Assembly: GCA_902767235.1 (NCBI GenBank)
Contig: CACXGR010000180.1
Coordinates: forward strand, 1 to 6,103
Direction of reading: 5' to 3'
Length of the DNA: 6,103 nt
Origin: an uncultured Lachnospiraceae bacterium
GTDB taxonomy: Bacteria; Bacillota; Clostridia; Lachnospirales; Lachnospiraceae
Part shown: in pieces, positions 1 to 4,887 of the stretch
Layout of the letters: every line of letters begins with the position of its first letter
How positions within the stretch are numbered: position 1 is the stretch's first letter
Position numbers and translations under genes: made by a program
Notes under the pieces: generated by a model
What the model was told of the DNA's origin: nothing
What the model saw: only the letters and a program-made list of their open reading frames with translations
The model's database searches: none

Positions 1-23
1 GTGCGGACAGAATAATGACAGAA

Positions 24-29
24 GAGGTG
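24..29 (+). promoter_or_regulatory. Ribosome binding site that sets the trmB start
   Basis: GAGGTG lies 6 nt upstream of the ATG at 36. The earlier in-frame ATG at 15 has no purine-rich site in front of it (only GCGGACAGAATA is visible). This favours initiation at 36, and it agrees with TrmB proteins of Firmicutes, which commonly begin MRxRN. Confidence 0.7.
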
Positions 30-35
30 CAGCAG

Positions 36-680
36 ATGAGGCTGAGAAATATTCCGGGAGCAAGAGAGACGATCGCAGAGAGCCGGTGGATCGTACAGGA
101 CCCGGCTTCCGTAAAGGGAAAGTGGAGAGAGAGATTCGGAAATGAACACCCGATCCATCTGGAGATCGGAACGGGAAAAGGTAAATTTATCAATCAGCTG
201 GCGGTAGAAAATGCGGATATCAATTATGTAGGAATTGAGAAGTACTCCAGTGTACTGATCAGAGCGCTGGATAAGCTGGATGCGTCCCAGGCACAGAATC
301 TCCTCTTTATCAGAGGTGACGCGGAACTGATCTGCGAATATTTTGACGAGGGAGAAGTGGACAGGATCTACCTGAATTTCTCCGATCCCTGGCCCAAGGA
401 CAGACATGCCAAGAGGAGGCTCCCCAGCAAAGAGTACCTCAGAAGATTTGCGCAGATCCTCAAGGAGGAAGGGACCATCGAGTTTAAGACGGATAACAGG
501 GCTCTCTTTGATTTTGCGGTGGAGGAAGTGGAAGCGGGAGGCTTTCAGATCCTGAAGATCACATATGATCTGCACAATGACCCGGAGATGAACCGCGGAA
601 ATATCATGACGGAGTATGAGGAGAGGTTTTCGGCAAAGGGAAATCCCATCTGCAAGTATATTCTCGGGAAAGCACAGTAG
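36..680 (+). CDS. trmB: tRNA (guanine-N7-)-methyltransferase TrmB
   Basis: This cytoplasmic enzyme transfers a methyl group from S-adenosylmethionine to N7 of G46 in the tRNA variable loop. The 214-residue product has the usual length for single-subunit bacterial TrmB. Visible motifs are the SAM-binding glycine-rich loop LEIGTGKGKF (residues 42-51), an acidic strand end GIEKY (66-70), the family signature NFSDPWPKDRHAKRRL (114-129) whose Asp117 corresponds to the proposed catalytic aspartate, FKTDN (150-154) and the C-terminal TEYEERF (192-198). The start at 36 is chosen over the ATG at 15 because of the ribosome site and because MRLRN is the typical N-terminus. The next gene follows after 34 nt with no terminator, so the two are probably cotranscribed. 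The promoter lies outside the window. Nothing is damaged or missing. Family assignment is very secure; the exact start is likely. Confidence 0.96.
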   Translation: MRLRNIPGARETIAESRWIVQDPASVKGKWRERFGNEHPIHLEIGTGKGKFINQLAVENADINYVGIEKYSSVLIRALDKLDASQAQNLLFIRGDAELICEYFDEGEVDRIYLNFSDPWPKDRHAKRRLPSKEYLRRFAQILKEEGTIEFKTDNRALFDFAVEEVEAGGFQILKITYDLHNDPEMNRGNIMTEYEERFSAKGNPICKYILGKAQ

Positions 681-714
681 ATATTGAGAATGCAAACGGA
701 AAGGAATTGATCGG

Positions 715-2307
715 ATGAGAAAAACAGGAAGAAGATTCCTCGCGATGCTGCTCTGCGGCGTGTTGTGTCTCTCAGTGTGTCCTGTTTCCGTATTCGCGGA
801 AGAGCAGGCGGAGGAAGAGACAGTCGATTACAACGCTCAGGCAGAGGAACGCAAAAAAGAGGAGGTCCAGAGCGACAAGATACCGGGATGGCCGGAAGGA
901 CCCAAGATCGGTGCGGAGGGCGCTGTTTTGATGGATGCGGAGACCGGAACGGTCCTCTATGCCAAGAACATGCACGAGCACCTCTATCCCGCCAGTATCA
1001 CCAAGGTGCTGACAGGTCTTCTTGCCTATGAAAATCTCTCCATGGACGATATGGTGGAGTTCACGGAGTCAGCCGTGTTCAGCATTGAGTTCGGAAGTGC
1101 CAGCATCGGCATCGATCCGGGCGAGGCGCTGACGGTGGAGCAGAGTCTGTATGCGATGTTTGTTGCCTCTGCCAACGAAGTGGCAGCGGGCCTGGCCGAA
1201 AAGATGGCCGGCTCTTTGGACAAGTTCCCGGATATGATGAACAGAAGAGCCGGGGAGCTCGGTTGTACGGATTCTCATTTCACAAACCCCCATGGCCTGT
1301 TCAATGAGGAGCACTATACCAGCGCGAATGACATGGCGCTGATCAGCAGAGAACTGTTCTCTCACGAGGATCTTGCCAAAATAGCGAACACAGCCAGCTA
1401 TTTCATGGAGGCCTCCGACCGCCAGCCCGAGGAGTTCACGCTCTTCAATAAACACAAGCTGATCAACGGAGAGATCGAATACGAGGGGATCCTCGGAGGA
1501 AAGACCGGCTATGTGGAGATGTCCAGACAGACGCTGGTGACCTGCGCCGAGAGAAACGGCATGAAACTGATCTGCGTGATCCTCATGGAGGAATCGCCCA
1601 ATCAGTTCTATGACACGATCGAGCTCTTTGATTACGGCTTCAACAATTTTAAAAAACTGAAGATCGCCGATCACGAGAAAAAATATACCATCAGCAATCC
1701 GGGCTTTATGAGTCTGGGAAAGGATATTTACGGAAACAATTCCATTCCTTTTACGGTCTCCGGCGATGGCTATGTGTGCATTCCAAAGGATATGTCTTTT
1801 GACGATCTGACTTCCGAAGTAGTCCAAAATGACGAGAAGGCGGAAGCAGCCGTCAAGGAAGCAGTAGAGAACAGTGGTGAAGCCTCAACCGGCAGTGCCG
1901 GCGATAAGGTGATCGGAACGCTCAAATACAAAGCGGGCGACTGGAATGTGGGAGAGACAGAGATTCTCTTTACCGGAGCGGTCGCGGCCAATGACGGAGA
2001 GCAGAATACAGGTGCTGCAGAGGGCTCCACGGAAGGTGCGACCGGAGCCGCTCCCGCAGAGGAACCGGATGAATACGGCACAGCCCACTATTCCGAGAAT
2101 GTCGGCTTCATTGACGGCATCAAGTATTTCTTCAAAGGCATCTTCCACAGCGGTGCCAACGGGACCATGTACCTGGATGTTCCGGCTCTTTTGTTCCTGG
2201 TCATCATCGTTTCATCCATCCTGATCGTGGTGATCTTCATATTATCCTATCTTGGATATCTAAGGCGCAGAAGAAGAGCGAGACGGAGAAGAAAGAAAAA
2301 TAAATAA
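715..2307 (+). CDS. D-alanyl-D-alanine carboxypeptidase (peptidase S11, DacF/PBP5 type), membrane anchored
   Basis: This low-molecular-weight penicillin-binding protein should remove the terminal D-Ala from peptidoglycan pentapeptides outside the cell. Residues 1-28 form a signal peptide (basic MRKTGRR, hydrophobic core, likely cleavage after VFA). The catalytic domain (about 60-300) shows all three active-site motifs: SITK with Ser94 and Lys97, SAN (152-154) and KTG (263-265). A PBP5_C-like domain follows, interrupted by an Ala/Glu-rich stretch near 370-400. Next come a Gly/Ala/Glu-rich linker (about 425-455), a transmembrane helix (about 489-512) and a 14-residue tail of nine Arg and three Lys. 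At 530 residues it is longer than PBP5 (about 400), because of the linker, helix and tail. GGAAAGGAA at 699-706 is a good ribosome site 8 nt before the ATG. It is probably cotranscribed with trmB and ends at the terminator at 2313-2347. The enzyme class is secure; I cannot say which dac paralogue it is. Confidence 0.95.
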   Translation: MRKTGRRFLAMLLCGVLCLSVCPVSVFAEEQAEEETVDYNAQAEERKKEEVQSDKIPGWPEGPKIGAEGAVLMDAETGTVLYAKNMHEHLYPASITKVLTGLLAYENLSMDDMVEFTESAVFSIEFGSASIGIDPGEALTVEQSLYAMFVASANEVAAGLAEKMAGSLDKFPDMMNRRAGELGCTDSHFTNPHGLFNEEHYTSANDMALISRELFSHEDLAKIANTASYFMEASDRQPEEFTLFNKHKLINGEIEYEGILGGKTGYVEMSRQTLVTCAERNGMKLICVILMEESPNQFYDTIELFDYGFNNFKKLKIADHEKKYTISNPGFMSLGKDIYGNNSIPFTVSGDGYVCIPKDMSFDDLTSEVVQNDEKAEAAVKEAVENSGEASTGSAGDKVIGTLKYKAGDWNVGETEILFTGAVAANDGEQNTGAAEGSTEGATGAAPAEEPDEYGTAHYSENVGFIDGIKYFFKGIFHSGANGTMYLDVPALLFLVIIVSSILIVVIFILSYLGYLRRRRRARRRRKKNK

Positions 2308-2312
2308 TGCGG

Positions 2313-2347
2313 AAAAAAACAGGCTGTCGGTGACAGCCTGTTTTTTT
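2313..2347. terminator. Bidirectional rho-independent terminator
   Basis: The arms CAGGCTGTC (2320-2328) and GACAGCCTG (2332-2340) pair perfectly around a GGT loop. Seven A (2313-2319) precede the hairpin and seven T (2341-2347) follow it, so both strands give a GC-rich stem followed by a U tract. It sits in the 39-nt gap between the carboxypeptidase stop (2305-2307) and the converging ligase stop (TGA, 2349 to 2347), and should end both transcripts. The last T of the tract is part of the ligase stop codon. Confidence 0.93.
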
Positions 2348-3990
2348 CAGTGATTCATTTCATTTTCAGACGCTACCAGGAACGCCGCGCCGTACTGCTC
2401 GCGAAGCTTCGGCTTCTCGATCTTGCCGGTGGGATTTCTGGGGACCTCTGCGAAGATGATCTTGCGGGGTCTCTTGTAACGGGGAAGCTTCTTGCAGAAG
2501 TCGTTGATATCTTCTTCCGTGCAGGTATAGCCTTCCTTGATCTGGATGATGGCGGTTGCGATCTCGCCCAGGCGCTTGTCGGGAAGTCCGATCACGGCCA
2601 CGTCATTGATGGGCTCATAAGTGTGAAGGAAATCTTCGATCTGGACGGGATACAGGTTCTCGCCGCCGGAGATGATGACGTCTTTCTTGCGGTCGACCAG
2701 ATAGTAGAATCCGTCCTCGTCCTGAATGGCCATATCGCCGGTGTAAAGCCATCTCTCGTCATCCATGACTTCCCTGGTGGCCTCCGGATTGTTGTAGTAG
2801 CAGACCATGACGCCGGGGCCCTTGACGGCCAGTTCACCGACTTCTCCGCGCTTGACTTCCTGACGTTTCTCATCGACGATCTTGCATTCCCACTTGTATC
2901 CGGGCTTTCCGATGGCTCCGACTTTGTGAATATTCTCAACGCCGAGATGGACGCAGCCGGGTCCGAGGGACTCGGACAGACCGTAGTTGGTGTCGTACTT
3001 GTGATCCGGGAAGTAATCCAGCCAATGCTTGATCATTGACGGAGGGACGGGCTGGGCACCGATGTGCATCAGGCGCCACTGATCCAGCTTGTAATCATCC
3101 TTTTTCACGCTGCCGTTGTCGAGCGCGTCCAGAATATCCTGTGCCCACGGTACCAGGAGCCATACGACGGTGCAGTGCTCATCGGAGACTGCCTTGAGGA
3201 TGGTCTCCGGCGAGGTCCCTCTGAGGAGAACGGCTTTGCCGCCGGATACAAGACTTCCGAACCAGTGCATCTTGGCACCGGTGTGATAGAGCGGAGGAAT
3301 GCAGAGGAAGGTGTCATCCTTTTGCTGTCCGTGATGGTTCTGCTCCATGATGGCGGCATGCAGGAGTCCGGCGTGTGTGTGCAGGATCGCCTTGGGAAAA
3401 CCGGTGGTTCCGGAGGAAAAGTATATCGCGCCGTAGTCGTCGTCCTTAATTTCCACATTCGGGGAGGCGCTGGAGTAGTTGGCCGTCTGTGCGACAAAAT
3501 CCTCGGCAAAGGAAGGGCATCCGGGTCCGTCATAGAGAAGAAGTCTTCTGCGGGAGATGTTCTCCGCGATCTCCTCCACTCGGCCGATGAATTCGGGACC
3601 GAAGATCAGGACGTCTGCTTCAGCGAGTTTGACGCAGTATTCGATCTCGTCTGCACTGTAGCGGAAGTTTAACGGCACTGCGATCGCGCCGGTCTTCAGA
3701 ATGCCGAAATAGATCGGCAGCCAGTCCAGACAGTTCATAAGAAGGATCGCTACTTTGTCGCCCTTGACGATACCGCGGGCGATCAGCATGTTGGCGACGC
3801 GGTTTGCTTTTTCATTGAAGACCGCCCAGGTGATCTCCTGGCGGCTGGCTACCTCGTGGAGGGGCTGGATCAGCTCATATTCCTTCCAGGTGGTAAGTCT
3901 CGGGACCTTGATGTCCGGGTTTAATTCAACAAGCGCCACGTCATTGGGCCATTGTGCTGCGTTGCGTTCCAGAAATTCTGTAATAGGCAT
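2347..3990 (-). CDS. AMP-forming acyl-CoA ligase (ANL superfamily)
   Basis: A complete 547-residue adenylate-forming enzyme, expected to activate a carboxylic acid with ATP to an acyl-AMP and then to a CoA thioester in the cytoplasm. Motifs in order: the phosphate loop YFSSGTTGFPK (190-200), YGLSES (336-341), YTGD (416-419), the hinge region DRKKD (433-437), SGGEN (441-445), and PTGKIEK (520-526) with the conserved adenylation lysine Lys523. Residues 22-53 are an extra Pro/charged segment before the usual ITW start of the N-terminal domain; I recall similar extensions in uncharacterised Firmicutes ligases. It resembles FadD- and CaiC-type enzymes, but the acyl substrate (fatty, aromatic or other acid) cannot be read from the sequence. 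AAGGAGG at 4006-4000 is a strong ribosome site 9 nt from the ATG. It has its own promoter (4024-4052) and may also receive greA read-through, since no terminator lies between them. No thioesterase, CoA transferase or dehydrogenase is adjacent to suggest a pathway. Confidence 0.93.
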   Translation of the reverse strand: MPITEFLERNAAQWPNDVALVELNPDIKVPRLTTWKEYELIQPLHEVASRQEITWAVFNEKANRVANMLIARGIVKGDKVAILLMNCLDWLPIYFGILKTGAIAVPLNFRYSADEIEYCVKLAEADVLIFGPEFIGRVEEIAENISRRRLLLYDGPGCPSFAEDFVAQTANYSSASPNVEIKDDDYGAIYFSSGTTGFPKAILHTHAGLLHAAIMEQNHHGQQKDDTFLCIPPLYHTGAKMHWFGSLVSGGKAVLLRGTSPETILKAVSDEHCTVVWLLVPWAQDILDALDNGSVKKDDYKLDQWRLMHIGAQPVPPSMIKHWLDYFPDHKYDTNYGLSESLGPGCVHLGVENIHKVGAIGKPGYKWECKIVDEKRQEVKRGEVGELAVKGPGVMVCYYNNPEATREVMDDERWLYTGDMAIQDEDGFYYLVDRKKDVIISGGENLYPVQIEDFLHTYEPINDVAVIGLPDKRLGEIATAIIQIKEGYTCTEEDINDFCKKLPRYKRPRKIIFAEVPRNPTGKIEKPKLREQYGAAFLVASENEMNH

Positions 3991-4023
3991 GGTGATAATC
4001 CTCCTTGTGCTTTGGCAAGTTAA

Positions 4024-4052
4024 AGTGTAACGCTTTTACGCATGAAAGTCAA
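4024..4052 (-). promoter_or_regulatory. Sigma-A type promoter of the acyl-CoA ligase gene
   Basis: On the minus strand TTGACT (4052-4047), a 17-nt spacer and TACACT (4029-4024) form a near-consensus housekeeping promoter. It lies entirely within the 64-nt gap between the greA stop and the ligase start. Transcription would begin near 4017, leaving a short leader of about 27 nt that carries the AAGGAGG ribosome site. This lets the ligase be expressed separately from greA. Confidence 0.72.
4026..4040. promoter_or_regulatory. Candidate operator over the ligase promoter (TGTAA-N5-TTACG dyad)
   Basis: TGTAA (4026-4030) and TTACG (4036-4040) form an inverted repeat around CGCTT, with only the outermost base unpaired. 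It overlaps the -10 hexamer and fills half of the promoter spacer, where a bound protein would block RNA polymerase. The half-sites resemble the variable-spacing TGTAA/TTACA element described for CcpA in clostridia, so catabolite control is one possibility. A dedicated repressor encoded elsewhere is another. Identity of the binder is inference. Confidence 0.35.
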
Positions 4053-4054
4053 CC

Positions 4055-4558
4055 TCAGAATCCGCGAAGCGCTGCATTTTCTGCCTCATCGGTCTCCTCA
4101 ACTTTGCGGATCACGACGGGATAGGCGTAATCGGCGCTGACACGGACATGGACGGTGTCGCCCACTTTGTGATGCAGCAGTGCCTTTCCCATGGGAGATT
4201 CGATGCTGATCAGGCCCCCAAGGCTGTTCTGCCGCATGGTGCTGACAAAGATATAAGTCTCCTCCTCGTCGTCTTCGGGAATATAGACCGTCACCTTCTT
4301 GTTGATGCCGACTTCGTTCTCCGCGGTATCGTCTTCTATGATCGAAGCCGTCTTGATCATCCTCTGAAGAAAACGGATGCGGCTCTCGTTCTTATTCTTG
4401 TCTCTTTTGGCGGCGTGATACTCGAAGTTCTCACTCAGGTCGCCCTGGGCTCTGGTCTCCTTGACCTCCTCGAGGAGTCTGGGCCTCTCCACCAGAATGC
4501 GGTGGTCGATCTCCGCCTGCATTTTCTCGATGTCTTTGCGCGTTAATTTATTATTCAT
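4055..4558 (-). CDS. greA: Transcription elongation factor GreA
   Basis: GreA enters the RNA polymerase secondary channel and stimulates cleavage of the nascent RNA 3' end, restarting backtracked complexes. The 167-residue product has the N-terminal coiled coil (about 5-75), with the tip signature GDLSENFEYHAAK (39-51). Its Asp40 and Glu43 match the acidic residues that coordinate the catalytic metal. The C-terminal FKBP-like domain carries the second signature, SPMGKALLHHKVGD (121-134). It is slightly longer than typical GreA (about 158) because of an acidic insert EDDEEE (95-100) and a short C-terminal tail. The ATG at 4558 is chosen because AAGGAG (4573-4568) lies 9 nt upstream. An in-frame TTG at 4576 overlaps that site and has no ribosome site of its own. 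It is transcribed divergently from the microprotein operon, and the ligase gene lies downstream on the same strand. Confidence 0.95.
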   Translation of the reverse strand: MNNKLTRKDIEKMQAEIDHRILVERPRLLEEVKETRAQGDLSENFEYHAAKRDKNKNESRIRFLQRMIKTASIIEDDTAENEVGINKKVTVYIPEDDEEETYIFVSTMRQNSLGGLISIESPMGKALLHHKVGDTVHVRVSADYAYPVVIRKVEETDEAENAALRGF

Positions 4559-4567
4559 AGGTATCAT

Positions 4568-4573
4568 CTCCTT
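4568..4573 (-). promoter_or_regulatory. Ribosome binding site that sets the greA start
   Basis: CTCCTT on the plus strand reads AAGGAG on the minus strand, 9 nt before the ATG at 4558. It rules out the upstream TTG at 4576-4574, which would place this site inside the coding sequence. Confidence 0.8.
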
Positions 4574-4574
4574 C

Positions 4575-4587
4575 AATTTGTCAAATT
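4575..4587. repeat. Perfect 13-bp dyad AATTTG-T-CAAATT in the greA leader
   Basis: Six-base arms around a single T sit immediately upstream of the greA ribosome site, within the predicted 5' leader. It could be a protein site or chance in AT-rich DNA; a one-base loop makes an RNA hairpin of the full arms unlikely. The minus-strand TTGACA in it (4582-4577) is too close to the start codon to act as a greA -35. Confidence 0.3.
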
Positions 4588-4610
4588 ACTGACTGCGCCG
4601 GATACAAGCA

Positions 4611-4640
4611 ATCATACTACAGTATGCCGCAACCTTGCAA
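4611..4640 (-). promoter_or_regulatory. Probable greA promoter
   Basis: On the minus strand TTGCAA (4640-4635), an 18-nt spacer and TATGAT (4616-4611) give a sigma-A type promoter with a 5/6 -10 match and a 4/6 -35 match. Transcription would start near 4604, about 45 nt before the greA ATG. The -35 is the same palindromic hexamer used by the plus-strand promoter. Confidence 0.55.
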
Positions 4641-4652
4641 AGAAAATTGCAA
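4635..4652. promoter_or_regulatory. Candidate operator: two TTGCAA palindromes 12 bp apart
   Basis: TTGCAA occurs at 4635-4640 and 4647-4652, separated by AGAAAA. Each copy is itself a palindrome, so the pair is both a direct and an inverted repeat. The first copy is the shared -35 of the two divergent promoters and the second lies in the plus-strand spacer. A third copy at 4715-4720 runs into the microprotein ribosome site. A protein bound to the pair could control both directions. Function is inferred from position only. Confidence 0.35.
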
Positions 4653-4663
4653 CGCTTTATAAT
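4635..4663 (+). promoter_or_regulatory. Promoter of the microprotein / HypE-like / lrp operon
   Basis: TTGCAA (4635-4640), a 17-nt spacer and a perfect TATAAT (4658-4663) form a strong-looking sigma-A promoter. The start point would be about 4670, leaving a leader of about 60 nt before the microprotein ATG at 4732. No other good plus-strand promoter outside a coding region is visible before the HypE-like gene or lrp. Confidence 0.65.
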
Positions 4664-4667
4664 TGAA

Positions 4668-4695
4668 ACTTAAGTATCGTACATTTATGTATGAT
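4668..4695. promoter_or_regulatory. Palindrome cluster at the operon transcription start (operator or leader hairpin)
   Basis: ACTTAAGT (4668-4675) is a perfect 8-bp palindrome at the predicted start point. It abuts a 20-bp dyad made of ATCGTACAT (4676-4684), TT, and ATGTATGAT (4687-4695), which is perfect except for one G-T pairing near the outer end. As DNA, it lies where a repressor would block early elongation. As RNA, it would form a hairpin close to the 5' end, which could stabilise the transcript. I do not recognise the site as that of a known regulator. Confidence 0.45.
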
Positions 4696-4718
4696 CTGTA
4701 AAATATGCAGAGTTTTGC

Positions 4719-4724
4719 AAGGAG
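4719..4724 (+). promoter_or_regulatory. Ribosome binding site of the microprotein
   Basis: AAGGAG sits 7 nt before the ATG at 4732. The in-frame ATG at 4726 is only 1 nt from it and is therefore unlikely to be the start. A well-spaced site in front of so short a frame supports real translation. Confidence 0.7.
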
Positions 4725-4731
4725 AATGAGA

Positions 4732-4833
4732 ATGAATTTCAGAAGTACCAGAACGAAAAAGATCGCAGCATGCATTATTGCCGGCATTCTGGTCTTAGCA
4801 ATGATCGCGCCGCTGCTTGCAGCAATGTCCTGA
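4732..4833 (+). CDS. 33-residue single-helix membrane microprotein
   Basis: I do not recognise a named family. The frame encodes 33 residues. The N-terminus MNFRSTRTKK carries four basic residues. It is followed by an uninterrupted hydrophobic helix (residues 11-32) of Ile, Ala, Leu, Gly and Met with one Cys14 and one Pro27, then a terminal Ser and TGA. By the positive-inside rule the basic end should stay in the cytoplasm and the helix span the membrane. Cleavage near LLAAMS would leave almost nothing, so it is not a convincing export signal for a mature peptide. Support for reality is the strong promoter (4635-4663), the well-placed AAGGAG, and an organised basic-then-hydrophobic composition. 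The HypE-like gene follows after 54 nt without a terminator. Possible roles are a membrane-complex subunit, a regulator of a membrane protein, or a small hydrophobic toxin; no antisense RNA gene is evident, which weakens the last. Confidence 0.7.
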   Translation: MNFRSTRTKKIAACIIAGILVLAMIAPLLAAMS

Positions 4834-4887
4834 CGGAGCAAGAATCCGGAGGGACGGTAAAATAACAAATATTGACAAAGATCATTG

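Noticed and set aside
1..15. Possible 3' end of an upstream gene (frame 1 codons ending in TAA at 13-15, overlapping the ATG at 15).
   Set aside because: Only four codons are visible and all three plus frames are compatible with something upstream, so no gene can be supported.
15..35. Upstream ATG extending trmB by seven residues.
   Set aside because: No ribosome site precedes it, whereas GAGGTG is correctly spaced from the ATG at 36 and the shorter N-terminus matches the family.
1069..1827. Long open frame on the minus strand opposite the carboxypeptidase (252 codons).
   Set aside because: It lies wholly within a gene with all three catalytic motifs, shows no recognisable domain, and has no ribosome site; it is a codon-composition shadow.
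2350..3672. Open frames on the plus strand opposite the acyl-CoA ligase (229 and 202 codons).
   Set aside because: The ligase on the minus strand has every family motif in order. The plus frames lack motifs and match the pattern of antisense shadow frames in GC-rich codons.
4577..4582. Perfect TTGACA on the minus strand just before greA as a promoter -35.
   Set aside because: A -10 at the proper distance would fall at or inside the greA start, leaving no leader or ribosome site; the promoter at 4611-4640 fits better.
4834..4887. Terminator between the microprotein and the HypE-like gene.
   Set aside because: Short complementary GGA/TCC runs exist, but there is no stable stem and no T tract.
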